64,000 nucleotides of DNA from CAZJBS01 sp964544475 (GCA_964544475.1 CAZJBS010000004.1:161936-225935); one strand, 5' to 3'. Numbered from the stretch's first letter, positions 17,608 through 26,573 are shown. The notes: generated by a model from the letters alone, not told the origin. A program made the numbers and translations.

Positions 17608-18853
17608 AATAATAGGGCTTGTCACGTGGCTGGTGCCGTTCCTTTCTGTGCTGCCACAAATAACGAGCTATTCGTGGAATTGCAAAACAGAAACCGTCGC
17701 GGATTCGGGCTGGTACGCCATTGAGCTTCCGCCGCATGTCCTCTCCGGGTGTGAGTCGGGATTCAATGATATCAGAGTATATCGGCTGGATCGTGATACG
17801 GTGGAGGTTCCATTCCTGCTTAGAACGGCCTCAGCCATGGCTGAAGAAGATTCCATTCCATGCAAGATCCTCAACGTGGGACAAGATCCCGCTACCGGTC
17901 TTTTTGAATTTACGATTCGTTTGGAGGATAGAAAAACCATCAACCACATAAAAATGAATTTTGTCGAGGACAATTTCGACGGAGAAGTGGTCTCGGTTGA
18001 AGGAAGTTTCAATCAAACTGAGTGGGTTGTCGTTTCGCGGGACCAAAGGATTACATCCTTTGACAACGGCGATATTCAATACCGTTATACCGTGTTGTCA
18101 TTCAATGATTGCAATTACCTGTATTATCGTATTCGCATAAGAAATGCGCCCCGATTCGGCAAGGTACAGCCTCTGCATTTGAAATCCGCCGCCGTGCATC
18201 GTTTCATCAAAAGGCCAGCGGCGATGGACACTTTGACGGCTGTTTCAATTTCAGTGTCCGCGGATCGGGAGAGCCGCTCAACGCAGGTCCTGATTGATCT
18301 GGATAACATCCGTATCGTCGACCGCATAGTCATCGGGGCCGATTTCGCATCCGATTACTTTCGGAGATTCTCAATTGAATATGTTGCCGACAGTGTCAAG
18401 ATCGAAGACCGGTACGAATACATATGGGTCGCTTTTGGCTCCGGCTTGCTCTCTTCATTGGAAAGCCCTACCCACGTAGGCGGACACGCTCGAACCCATC
18501 GGCTCCGGATACGCATCTTCAATGGTGATGACCAACCTCTTTCCGTTGCCGTGACCAGAATCATGGCGCTGACACGATCCCTGGTATGCCGAATGTCGCC
18601 CGGCGCTCATTACGTCGTCGTTTATGGCCGATCCAACGATCGCGCGCCCCAATACGATCTCGTGAATTATCAGGACAAAATTCCTGATGAGCTAATGAAG
18701 CTTGGCCTGAAGTTGCCGGAAAGGACGGTTTTACAAGGAGGTGTGGTCTTCTTTGTGACCAGAAATTGGATTTGGCTTGCCATGACCGTTGCCATCGCAA
18801 TAATGGTGATCTTTGGCGTACAAATGTATCGGCAATCTGTGGCCAAAACGTGA
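17594..18853 (+). CDS. DUF3999-like exported protein, partner of the DUF2339 protein
   Basis: The product has 419 residues, with an N-terminal signal segment (MNQVRIIGLVTWLVPFLSVL) and one C-terminal membrane helix near 395-412 followed by a short basic tail. The large beta-rich part in between is therefore periplasmic. The VELPPHVLSG-like opening (YAIELPPHVLSGCESGFNDI) and the gene's overlap with DUF2339 fit the DUF3999 family. The start lies inside the DUF2339 gene, giving strong translational coupling. Function is unknown. Its stop lies 4 bp from the convergent TIGR01777 gene. Confidence 0.75.
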   Translation: MNQVRIIGLVTWLVPFLSVLPQITSYSWNCKTETVADSGWYAIELPPHVLSGCESGFNDIRVYRLDRDTVEVPFLLRTASAMAEEDSIPCKILNVGQDPATGLFEFTIRLEDRKTINHIKMNFVEDNFDGEVVSVEGSFNQTEWVVVSRDQRITSFDNGDIQYRYTVLSFNDCNYLYYRIRIRNAPRFGKVQPLHLKSAAVHRFIKRPAAMDTLTAVSISVSADRESRSTQVLIDLDNIRIVDRIVIGADFASDYFRRFSIEYVADSVKIEDRYEYIWVAFGSGLLSSLESPTHVGGHARTHRLRIRIFNGDDQPLSVAVTRIMALTRSLVCRMSPGAHYVVVYGRSNDRAPQYDLVNYQDKIPDELMKLGLKLPERTVLQGGVVFFVTRNWIWLAMTVAIAIMVIFGVQMYRQSVAKT

Positions 18854-18857
18854 CGGC

Positions 18858-19787
18858 TCACGGTCGCGTCGGTATGGCCAGGAGATCGGCCAGCGCGGGA
18901 CCCAGGCTCGGAAATTCGAATCGATATCCGCTTTCAAGAAGCCGTTTTGGAATCGCCCGTTGTCCGGTCGTCAGCGTTTCTGCAAACTCTCCCACCGCAA
19001 TGCGCAAAACGGACTCCGGCACTCGCAACCAACTGGGGCGATGAAGTGCTTTCCCAAGTTCTTTGCTGAATTCATGCTGACGGACGACCCCGGGCGCTGT
19101 GACATTGAAGGGACCACGTAAGTCAGGGTTTTGCATCACATGCAGAATCGCATTGATAGCGTCCGTCATGTGAATCCATGGAAACCAGTGGGTACCTGGT
19201 CCGATCGGACCTCCGACAAAGAACTTGAATGGGGTTATCAATTTCTCCAGGGCCCCGCCTTCACTGCCCAGTATGATGCCAAAACGCAGGCAGACCACCC
19301 GTGACCCAAAATCAGCGGCGCGAGTCGCTTGCCGTTCCCATTCGGAACAAAGCTGCCCTAGAAAGTCGTTGGCGGGCGGATGATTCTCGTCGACATCTCC
19401 TTCCGGAACATGACCATAGTACCCGACAGCCGACGCGTTAATGAGCAACCTGGGCGCTTTCTGTACCGATCCAATTCCGGTAACCAGGGAACGGGTCGTG
19501 CTGATTCGGCTTGCTCGAATGCTCTCTTTTCGAGTTGCTGTCCACCGTTTCGCGGCAATGGATTCGCCGGCCAGGTTAATGACGGCGTCGGCATCTTCCA
19601 ATTGTTCCGTCCAGCTCGCATCCGTGCCGGCTGAATCCCACAAAACAGTCTGGACCGAAGTACCGCGATCTGAAACGGCTTTGGAGACGTTTCTTGTGAG
19701 AACAATCGGATCGTGGTTGTTTTCCAGCAGCCGCTGAATCAGACGATACCCTACAAATCCTGACGCGCCAGCCAATACGATTTTCAT
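18858..19787 (-). CDS. TIGR01777-family SDR epimerase-like protein (YfcH type)
   Basis: This 309-residue extended short-chain dehydrogenase homologue uses ATG 19787, giving MKIVLAGASGFVGYRLIQRL with the NAD(P)-binding GASGFVG at 6-12. Other family blocks are VINLAGESIAAKRWT, SAVGYYGHVPEG (with a YYG where the catalytic Tyr usually sits) and the C-terminal DUF1731 region ending RFEFPSLGPALADLL. The upstream ORF extension to 19901 belongs to the DUF2784 gene in another frame. The start overlaps the DUF2784 stop by 4 bp (ATGA). The physiological substrate is unknown for the family. Confidence 0.9.
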   Translation of the reverse strand: MKIVLAGASGFVGYRLIQRLLENNHDPIVLTRNVSKAVSDRGTSVQTVLWDSAGTDASWTEQLEDADAVINLAGESIAAKRWTATRKESIRASRISTTRSLVTGIGSVQKAPRLLINASAVGYYGHVPEGDVDENHPPANDFLGQLCSEWERQATRAADFGSRVVCLRFGIILGSEGGALEKLITPFKFFVGGPIGPGTHWFPWIHMTDAINAILHVMQNPDLRGPFNVTAPGVVRQHEFSKELGKALHRPSWLRVPESVLRIAVGEFAETLTTGQRAIPKRLLESGYRFEFPSLGPALADLLAIPTRP

Positions 19788-20173
19788 GGCCTGACATCTA
19801 TGCTGTTGGATTTTCTTCTTGCGGGTTTCACAATAAACCACGTCGCCGCTATTCCGAGCGTAAAAACCGCGTACATTATCGCAAAAGTCGATTCCGACCA
19901 ATCATAGTACATCAGTCGCTGAACCCAGTAACTGACAAAACTCTCCTGATTGTGTGGCTGCTTTCGTAACTGATACTCCAGTGCGGTCAGGGGACATACG
20001 ACACCAAGCAGTGATTCTATCAGGACAATTCCCATGGCGATCAAGTGAATGGCTCGGAACCACACGTTTCGGACCCACATCCAGTTCATAAGAAATCCGA
20101 TCCATATAATAACGAAACCGCCAATAACAAAGGCAACATAGATAAAGTGAGCATATAGAACGAGATCGGCCAT
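19784..20173 (-). CDS. DUF2784 membrane protein
   Basis: The product has 129 residues and four predicted membrane spans. The family pattern is clear: LYAHFIYVAFVIGGFVIIW, then a W-rich turn, then a helix with VLIESLLGVVCPLTALEYQLR and a terminal span. The function of DUF2784 is unknown. It overlaps the TIGR01777 gene by 4 bp, so the two form a two-gene unit. Its start faces the divergent thioredoxin gene at 20269 across about 95 bp. Confidence 0.88.
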   Translation of the reverse strand: MADLVLYAHFIYVAFVIGGFVIIWIGFLMNWMWVRNVWFRAIHLIAMGIVLIESLLGVVCPLTALEYQLRKQPHNQESFVSYWVQRLMYYDWSESTFAIMYAVFTLGIAATWFIVKPARRKSNSIDVRP

Positions 20174-20268
20174 TGCTTAATCGGATTGAATGGGATATAT
20201 TGAAATAAAGCTAAGCAATATGTGTTTCACAGACAACCGCTGTTTATGAAAACAATGTGAGGACGGAA

Positions 20269-20760
20269 ATGCGTTTTCTTCTGTTGCTTTGGACCATCAT
20301 GCCTTTCGTGTTACCGGCTTGGGCGGGCGAGAGGGAATTGGATTGGTCGTCTTTTGATGAGGGAATGGAGAGGGCGCGTCGCGAAGATCTCCCCGTCCTG
20401 GTCGACGTGTATACCGATTGGTGCGGCTGGTGCAAAACCATGGACTCCAAGACGTATGGAGACGAGAAGGTCGCGAAGTACCTGAACGAACGCTTTGTGC
20501 TCATCAAGCTAAATCCCGAAAAGGACGGCGCGATCACTTACAAAGGCAAAGTCTATGAGGCTTCTTATTTTTCCCAGGCGATTGGCGTCAATGGGTATCC
20601 GGCTACGGCATTTTTCGAATCCAACGAAGACATGGTGACATTGGTCCCTGGCTTTATCAACGCCGGCGAGTTCCTGAAAATACTTGAATTCATAGGTGAT
20701 AAGTATTATAAAAAAATGAGTTATCCTGACTTTCTTAAGTCCAAAGGTTATTCCTACTGA
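20269..20760 (+). CDS. Exported thioredoxin-like protein (thioredoxin_7 type)
   Basis: The product has 163 residues. ATG 20269 is preferred over GTG 20257 because it follows GAGGACG and begins a clean signal peptide (MRFLLLLWTIMPFVLPAWAG). The active site is TDWCGWCKTMD with Cys52 and Cys55, in the form typical of DsbD gamma-domain or SoxW-like thioredoxins. It also has a cis-Pro region (GYPATAFF). The ABC permease frame starts 5 bp downstream. It is a periplasmic disulfide reductase; the target is unknown. Confidence 0.87.
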   Translation: MRFLLLLWTIMPFVLPAWAGERELDWSSFDEGMERARREDLPVLVDVYTDWCGWCKTMDSKTYGDEKVAKYLNERFVLIKLNPEKDGAITYKGKVYEASYFSQAIGVNGYPATAFFESNEDMVTLVPGFINAGEFLKILEFIGDKYYKKMSYPDFLKSKGYSY

Positions 20761-20765
20761 GCCGC

Positions 20766-21992
20766 TTGTTGACCAGGAAAACCCTGCTGATCCTCAATTG
20801 GGAGTTCGTACAGAGGATTAAGTCCAGAAGCTTTGTGTTTTCGCTGATTTTCATGCCTGCCGTCATCGTTTTCTTTGCCGTCCTGCCAGCTTATTTCGCC
20901 TCCCAACGCTCTGATGCCCCGATGACCATAGCGGTGCATGACTCGTCCGGCCTATTTGTGTCCGGTCTGCGCGCCGCATTGAGCCGAGTTGGCGCAGGTA
21001 GACCGATTCAACTGCTGGACATGACCGCTTCCGGTTGCGATTTCCATGAAGACGCATCGAACCTTGTCCGAAAAGGGATGATTTATGGATTTATCGACCT
21101 TAGCGACGAAACAGCGCGCGCCAGATCGTTTCTTCTCCACACAATGGAAAAAGTTGAACCGGCCGACCTTGATCGTCTTGAGGTAGCGTTGCAAGGCGTG
21201 TTGCCAGATATGGAGCGGACGAGAATGGACGTTGACAATCCCGAGGCCGGGCAATGGTCCAAACCTATTCAATTGGATGTCGCTCACCTGGACTTCTCTG
21301 GCGGCGTTTCTTTGTACCAATATCTGTCTGGCCTTGTTCTTGTGATGATGTTGTTCTTTGCCGTTTTCAATTCCGGAGGAGGATTCATGAGGGGACTTCT
21401 CGAAGAAAAGAGCAACAAAGTCATTGAAATGCTTGCTTCCTCAGTTTCACCGAACGAATTGATGACGGGGAAGCTATTGGGGATTGGACTGATCGGGCTT
21501 TTGCAGATTGGTTTGTGGTTTCTCGTTGGCGTTTTGCTCGGAAATTCTTCCATGTATTCATTTATTTCGTGGTCTATGTTCGGATATCTTGTGACTTACT
21601 TTGCTTTGGGTTATTTGTTCTTTGCGTCCTGCTTGTCGATACTCGGCGCTCTCTTCTCGGCCGATCACGATATTCAGCACTTGCAGGGTCTTGTTGCTTT
21701 CGTCGGGATCCTTCCTCTGGCGTTTGCGTTTCTTGTATTAGATGACCCCGACTCGCCGTTGGTCAACATACTGTCGTATGTTCCCCCGCTGACGCCGACA
21801 CTGATGATCTTGAGGATTGCCGTCTCCGATCCGCCATGGTTTCATTTGGTTGGTACGGTCGCGGTTATGTTTCTGAGTATTGGGCTGGTGTTGAGAATGG
21901 CTGGGCGTGTTTTTGAAATGCAAATAGCACAGACCGGCCGTCGATTGACATGGCCTCTGTTAGCCGCTTCCCGTCGAACCATCACCGGATAA
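20766..21992 (+). CDS. ABC-2 type transporter permease (NatB-like)
   Basis: This 408-residue membrane protein has one N-terminal span (FSLIFMPAVIVFFAVLPAYF), a large extracytoplasmic domain (about 50-195), then five or six spans. The family motif FMRGLLEEKSNKVIEMLASS near residue 205-224 is the cytoplasmic loop that contacts the ATPase in NatB and related exporters. The start is a TTG (20766 or 20769) close behind the thioredoxin stop. No ABC ATPase gene lies next to it, although in this family one usually precedes the permease. Its 3' end overlaps the convergent lpxA by 11 bp. Confidence 0.82.
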   Translation: MLTRKTLLILNWEFVQRIKSRSFVFSLIFMPAVIVFFAVLPAYFASQRSDAPMTIAVHDSSGLFVSGLRAALSRVGAGRPIQLLDMTASGCDFHEDASNLVRKGMIYGFIDLSDETARARSFLLHTMEKVEPADLDRLEVALQGVLPDMERTRMDVDNPEAGQWSKPIQLDVAHLDFSGGVSLYQYLSGLVLVMMLFFAVFNSGGGFMRGLLEEKSNKVIEMLASSVSPNELMTGKLLGIGLIGLLQIGLWFLVGVLLGNSSMYSFISWSMFGYLVTYFALGYLFFASCLSILGALFSADHDIQHLQGLVAFVGILPLAFAFLVLDDPDSPLVNILSYVPPLTPTLMILRIAVSDPPWFHLVGTVAVMFLSIGLVLRMAGRVFEMQIAQTGRRLTWPLLAASRRTITG

Positions 21993-22755
21993 TGCCCCGT
22001 TGGCTGGATTGTATGAAATCGAGAATGTGTTCAACTTCTGGGTTCAAAGTACATTCTTCCCGAGCTCTATTCATCGCCTCAGAAAGGCCCAAACCCGATC
22101 GATAAACTAACCGGTATACTTTTTCCATTAGATCGATGGTCTCCTTGGGCGTCCGGCAACGGTGCAGACCAACATAGTTCAGACCTCTGAATCCCAACGG
22201 TTCGCCGCCGGCAAGAATGTAAGGCGGGACGTCTTGTGACACCCGGTAGCCCCCACCGACAAACGCACATCGGCCAATACGCGCAAACTGATGAACGGGA
22301 ACCATACCACCAATATTTGCAGACTCTTCAACCTCAACGTGACCGCCCAAATTCACTGCGTTTGACAGGATTACGTGGTCTCCAATGCGACAATCGTGCG
22401 CTACATGGACGTACGCCAAAAGCAGGCACTTTCGGCCAATGATAGTGGATCCGCTGGCGGCGGTGCCCCGGTTTACAGTGACATACTCCCTGATCACCGT
22501 CCCATCTCCCACGGACAAGATTGTCTCCTCACCGGAGAACTTGAGATCCTGAGGAATCCCGCCCAAAACGGCTCCGTGGTGGATTCGGCAATCCGCGCCA
22601 AGCTTTGTATGCCGGCATATTCTTACACCCGAATCAATATCGCAATTGGGCCCTATTTCGACGTTGTCGTCGATGACGGCGTACGGTCCAATTCGAACGT
22701 TGTCGGCAATAACGGCCTTCTCTGATACGATGGCGGTCGAGTGAATTTTCTTCAT
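21982..22755 (-). CDS. lpxA: UDP-N-acetylglucosamine O-acyltransferase
   Basis: LpxA performs the first step of lipid A synthesis, moving a 3-hydroxyacyl chain from ACP to UDP-GlcNAc. At 257 residues it has the usual length. Left-handed beta-helix hexapeptides run from residue 8 to about 185. His120 in YVHVAHDC corresponds to the catalytic His125 of E. coli, and the GAVLGGIPQDLKF block is the family hallmark. It is the last gene of a five-gene operon and overlaps the trpF-like gene by 4 bp. It is not beside fabZ, lpxD or lpxB, which is its usual company. It supports an LPS-bearing outer membrane. Confidence 0.95.
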   Translation of the reverse strand: MKKIHSTAIVSEKAVIADNVRIGPYAVIDDNVEIGPNCDIDSGVRICRHTKLGADCRIHHGAVLGGIPQDLKFSGEETILSVGDGTVIREYVTVNRGTAASGSTIIGRKCLLLAYVHVAHDCRIGDHVILSNAVNLGGHVEVEESANIGGMVPVHQFARIGRCAFVGGGYRVSQDVPPYILAGGEPLGFRGLNYVGLHRCRTPKETIDLMEKVYRLVYRSGLGLSEAMNRAREECTLNPEVEHILDFIQSSQRGIIR

Positions 22756-23423
22756 ACATTCTTCGGAGAGGATAGACGATTGATTTCGGAAAAGAAAGCG
22801 GCAAGCTTGTTCGCGTCAAGCCGTCCGTCTGTTCGAACGCCACTGCAAACATCCAATCCAAATGAACCCACAAAAGTCATCGCCTCGGCAACGTTGTCGG
22901 CCCTCAAGCCACCGGCCAGATACACCGGCTTCTTGACGCTTAGGCAAATTCGACGACTGATTTCCCAGTTGTGCCGTCGGCCCGTGCCGCCAAGCTCCTT
23001 GACGGGTCTGCCGGGATTTCCGGAATCCAAGAGAATAGCGTCCACAAAAGGCTCAACATCCAGCGCCTCGTCCACCGCATCGTCGCTTGTAACATGAATC
23101 ACTTGGACAATGTGTATGCCGGGTAATCCGTCGCGCAAGTCTTCAAAAGACCCCTTTTGAAGTCGATCGCAGATCTGAATCGTATTGGTGCAACAGCGTT
23201 GGTGTTGATGTATGATTTCATCGGCAGACTGTCGGCTCGTAAGAAGAAAGGACTCAATGCCTGGTGGTATCGCGGCCGCGATTTCCCGAATCAGGGTTTC
23301 GTCAATAACGCCCGGCCCGCTTGGCATCTCAGAAACCAAACCCACGGCTGATGCGCCCGCCGCAATGGCCATCCGTGCCTCATCAAGACTCAGGATACAG
23401 CAAATCTTGACTTTCGGCCTCAT
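22752..23423 (-). CDS. Phosphoribosylanthranilate isomerase-like (TrpF family) protein
   Basis: This 223-residue TIM barrel has TrpF blocks: VKICCILSLDEARMAIAAGA at the start, ILLDSG and GGTGRRHNWEIS in the middle, then YLAGGLRADNVAEAM and GLDVCSGVRTDG. The usual KICG of TrpF reads KICC here. The candidate general-base Cys (first Cys) and the Asp of LLDSG are retained, so isomerase activity is plausible. It is not near any other tryptophan gene; it sits between glgA and lpxA with 4-bp overlaps on both sides. It may be the cell's only TrpF or a repurposed paralogue. Confidence 0.85.
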   Translation of the reverse strand: MRPKVKICCILSLDEARMAIAAGASAVGLVSEMPSGPGVIDETLIREIAAAIPPGIESFLLTSRQSADEIIHQHQRCCTNTIQICDRLQKGSFEDLRDGLPGIHIVQVIHVTSDDAVDEALDVEPFVDAILLDSGNPGRPVKELGGTGRRHNWEISRRICLSVKKPVYLAGGLRADNVAEAMTFVGSFGLDVCSGVRTDGRLDANKLAAFFSEINRLSSPKNV

Positions 23424-24892
23424 TCTCTCCTTTTTGCGATTGCCCTCCGGTACAGTTCCACATACTTGGCGGCCGATGCCGTCCAGCTGTAATCCCGGTT
23501 CATGCCATTAAGTTGAATTCGTCGCCACGTGATCTTGTCATGATACGTCTCAACGGCCCGTCGTACTGTTGAATAGAGGGCGTAACCGGTAGTATCGTTG
23601 AAAGAAAAGCCGTCACCGTCCGTTTTCCCCATCGCAAGCAGTTCATGCCAGTCTTGAACGGTGTCCGCCAATCCGCCTGTTTTTCTGACAATCGGTACTG
23701 TCCCGTATTTCAGACTGTACATTTGATTGAGGCCGCAGGGCTCGTATCGTGAAGGCATCAGAAACATGTCGGCGCCAGCTTCCACCAGGTGGGCCAGCTC
23801 ATTGCTGAAGCCAATATAAGACCACACTCTCTGTGGTAACGCGTTTCCCATCGCGCGAAACAGGTTCTCGTAGTAGTCTTCTCCGCTTCCAAGAATGACC
23901 CATTGCGCTTCAAGACCCATCAGTTCATTGATCGCTTCGGCAATTAGATCAAAACCCTTCTGCGGAACAAGTCTCGATACCAGTCCGATAAGAGGGACGC
24001 CTTCGACATACTTAATGCTCGTCTGTTCCAGAAGATATTTCTTGTTCTCTTCTTTAAGCTCCGGATTCATTTTCGAATACGGCGTTGGTATCAGATGGTC
24101 GTGCTCCGGATTCCAGACTTCGTCATCGATGCCGTTCAACACACCGAAGAGGTCATCCCGTCGTGGCCGAAGCACCTCTTCCATACCGGCGCCGAATTGC
24201 GGAGAGAGAATCTCCCTGGAGTACGTCTCACTCACCGTGGTGATGATCTCCGAAAATTCGACACCCGCCTTCAACAGAGATACCGATCCGTGAAATTCAA
24301 AAGCCTTGCCGGGCGCAAACAACTCGCCGCGCAACTCCGCGCTCGCCAGGATCGACGGCGAAAAACGGCCCTGGTAGGCGATATTGTGGATGGACATCAG
24401 ACTGGCCGTTTTGTCAAACAACCGATCCCATCCATAGTTGTCCTTGAGATACACAGGGACTAAGCCGGTCTGCCAATCATTGCTGTGCACGACGTCGGGC
24501 GCCCATCGAAGCCTCTGCATGGTCTCAATAACGCCTTTCGAGAAAAGCACAAACCGTTCGTCTTCGTCCGGATCGTTGGTGTAAATGGATCGGCGGTTGA
24601 AATAGTGTGGACAATCAACAAAGTAGATGTCAACGTCCGAGTTTACCATCTTCGATCGAAGCGCGTGTACAGAGCGAACATGTCTGCCAACACGGATGCC
24701 CATCTCACCTATGGCTGACTCATAATGGAGTTCATATTTACTCTCATCAATGAGGGAGTATTTCGGGACAAAGACCTTGACCTCGCAGCCAAGCTTGGCC
24801 AGGGCCTTCGGAAGGGCGCCTACGACGTCTCCCAAACCCCCGGTCTTCACATAGGGAGACGCCTCTGAGGCCACTATGGCAACGCGTAACAC
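23420..24892 (-). CDS. glgA: Glycogen synthase (ADP/UDP-glucose glucosyltransferase, GT5)
   Basis: This 490-residue enzyme transfers glucose from a nucleotide sugar to alpha-1,4-glucan. The N-terminal motif KTGGLGDVVGALPKAL (residues 16-31) binds the nucleotide sugar. The C-terminal half has GLVSRLVPQKGFDLI and the E-x7-E retaining GT-B motif in PSRYEPCGLNQMYSLKYGT. The start is GTG 24892, 1 bp after the DUF3108 stop. It overlaps the trpF-like gene by 4 bp. No glgB or glgC is adjacent, so storage polysaccharide genes are dispersed. The preferred sugar nucleotide cannot be determined. Confidence 0.95.
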   Translation of the reverse strand: MLRVAIVASEASPYVKTGGLGDVVGALPKALAKLGCEVKVFVPKYSLIDESKYELHYESAIGEMGIRVGRHVRSVHALRSKMVNSDVDIYFVDCPHYFNRRSIYTNDPDEDERFVLFSKGVIETMQRLRWAPDVVHSNDWQTGLVPVYLKDNYGWDRLFDKTASLMSIHNIAYQGRFSPSILASAELRGELFAPGKAFEFHGSVSLLKAGVEFSEIITTVSETYSREILSPQFGAGMEEVLRPRRDDLFGVLNGIDDEVWNPEHDHLIPTPYSKMNPELKEENKKYLLEQTSIKYVEGVPLIGLVSRLVPQKGFDLIAEAINELMGLEAQWVILGSGEDYYENLFRAMGNALPQRVWSYIGFSNELAHLVEAGADMFLMPSRYEPCGLNQMYSLKYGTVPIVRKTGGLADTVQDWHELLAMGKTDGDGFSFNDTTGYALYSTVRRAVETYHDKITWRRIQLNGMNRDYSWTASAAKYVELYRRAIAKRRE

Positions 24893-24893
24893 G

Positions 24894-25631
24894 TCAAATG
24901 CCCTCCATTTTTTCGAGTTCGGCTCTCACCGAGCCAATCAAGATCCTGCTTTTCATAAGGACAGGAATATGACGATGGTCGTCCGTCAGCCAAATATTCA
25001 GCACCGATCTATTGGAGAAGGGCCCGACGGGAGTTTGTACGAGCAGACAATCAAAGTCGCCGGCCGTGACTGAGATTTTTTCCTTTCTAACGACCTTCAC
25101 CACCACATCTCTCACCTTTCCATTATCAAAAGCGGATACTTTGATGTCCTGGCCAATTTCCATGGGAAGACTTCGCAAGTAATAGAAGGACGACAGTATG
25201 TCTTGAACAAACAAGGGGATGGATATTTCAGACCTCCCCGAATCTAGATCGGCTATGCGGGCGACGCCGGCTTGGTGGTTGAAATCAACCTCGAAATTTC
25301 TTTTGTAACCGCCTTCTTGTGTCCTTTTTATGTAGCGAACGGCGTAAAGCCCTTCGCGATCAACATAAGAATCCAACCGATCCCTTACCTTGTACATGGT
25401 CGAAAAGAAGGCATTGGATTGCGTGGAAGCAGAGATGTGATATACGGGGCGTCCGTTCATTCGTGTCGTATCTTCCACGTGCATCACGGCGGTGCCGGCG
25501 TCGACGAACTCCCATCCAATGGAAAAAGTCAGTTTTTCGCCGACCCTGAATGCGCTGTTTTCGTTTTTTCGAAGAAATTGATTCTGAAACGAACTTAGAA
25601 ACAGGCTGAAAGCAAAAACAAAGAAGACCAT
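24894..25631 (-). CDS. DUF3108 exported protein
   Basis: The product has 245 residues with an N-terminal signal (MVFFVFAFSLFLSSFQNQ). The beta-rich DUF3108 core is FRVGEKLTFSIGWEFVDAGTA, then MYKVRDRLDSYVDREGLY and AFDNGKVRDVVVKVV. Family members are periplasmic proteins of unknown role, often near lipid or envelope genes. It lies 6 bp after the phosphatase gene and 1 bp before glgA, so it is an internal gene of a five-gene operon. Confidence 0.88.
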   Translation of the reverse strand: MVFFVFAFSLFLSSFQNQFLRKNENSAFRVGEKLTFSIGWEFVDAGTAVMHVEDTTRMNGRPVYHISASTQSNAFFSTMYKVRDRLDSYVDREGLYAVRYIKRTQEGGYKRNFEVDFNHQAGVARIADLDSGRSEISIPLFVQDILSSFYYLRSLPMEIGQDIKVSAFDNGKVRDVVVKVVRKEKISVTAGDFDCLLVQTPVGPFSNRSVLNIWLTDDHRHIPVLMKSRILIGSVRAELEKMEGI

Positions 25632-25637
25632 CTGGAC

Positions 25638-26573
25638 TCACATGGCCGGTTGCTGCTCTAATTTCGCTTTTGCCGCGGCGAGGATTCTGGGAAAAACGTC
25701 GTCAATGGCGTTTCTGATTTCGGCAAAGGTCTTCACATAAAACTCCATGCTGAATCCCATGGGATCCGGGATAGAGTCCGATACAGTCAAAGGACGATCT
25801 TTGCCGTAAGCTTTTAGCAGAAAGGTTTTGTTTTTGGCGCTTGGATAATTTTCAACAATGTAGTTCAGATGATCGATCGAAAGCGCCAGGATAAGATCCG
25901 ACTGTTCCACAAGAACCCGGGACATGGGTTTGGATCGAATACCGGCAATGTCCATCTGGTTGGTGGCCGCAACGCGTACCGCGTTTTCTGACGGCTTGTT
26001 GCCATCGTAGGCGAAAATACCACAGGACTGAACCCACATGCGGCTGCGAAGGTCTTCCGGAACATCCAGGCTTATCTTCTTTTTGAGAATGCCCTCGGCC
26101 ATTGGGCTCCTGCACATGTTACCTGTGCAGACAAAAAGGACCGAGTACAGATCGTTGAATTGGTATTCTCCCATGTAGCTCTCAATAATATTAAATGGAC
26201 GCAGAATATTTTCTATTGGTGATTTCCTGGCGGCGGCAGGCGGCTTTGAGGGAAATTTAGCAAGAATCTTTGACTTGCCAATAGTTGATAAGTTGTTGGT
26301 CTTCTTGCCTGCCTCTTCGACTGTTCGTCCGACTTTGAGGCGTGTGTTTGATGTTGTGGAACCGATTGTTACGGCTTTCGCAATCCTCTTCTTGGAAATA
26401 ACCGTCTTTGAAGGCTTTCTTGATTTTGTCTTAGTGGATCTTTTTTTATGGATAGGGCTTTTTTTGGTACGCTTGATCTTTTTCTTCAGCGCTTTCTTCT
26501 TTTTCGGCTTTTTCGGCAAGCGCTTCTTAGTGCCTCCTACTTTAACCTTCTTGAGTTTCTTTTTCCGAAGCAT
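25638..26573 (-). CDS. Low-molecular-weight protein phosphatase with a long Lys-rich, histone-H1-like N-terminal tail
   Basis: The product has 311 residues in two parts. Residues 1-60 are extremely rich in Lys and Arg (for example RLPKKPKKKKALKKKIKR), and residues 60-130 are a disordered Ser/Thr/Lys linker. From about 143 a complete LMW phosphatase follows, with the P-loop CTGNMCR (Cys149 to Arg155) and the general-acid loop IPDPMG. Arginine phosphatases of the YwlE type have Thr where this has Met153, and tyrosine phosphatases have Ile, so specificity is open. ATG 26573 has AAAGGAG upstream. An internal ATG at 26174 (Met134, with GAGAG upstream) could give a tail-less form. It is the first gene of the operon with DUF3108, glgA, trpF-like and lpxA. 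Confidence 0.85.
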   Translation of the reverse strand: MLRKKKLKKVKVGGTKKRLPKKPKKKKALKKKIKRTKKSPIHKKRSTKTKSRKPSKTVISKKRIAKAVTIGSTTSNTRLKVGRTVEEAGKKTNNLSTIGKSKILAKFPSKPPAAARKSPIENILRPFNIIESYMGEYQFNDLYSVLFVCTGNMCRSPMAEGILKKKISLDVPEDLRSRMWVQSCGIFAYDGNKPSENAVRVAATNQMDIAGIRSKPMSRVLVEQSDLILALSIDHLNYIVENYPSAKNKTFLLKAYGKDRPLTVSDSIPDPMGFSMEFYVKTFAEIRNAIDDVFPRILAAAKAKLEQQPAM

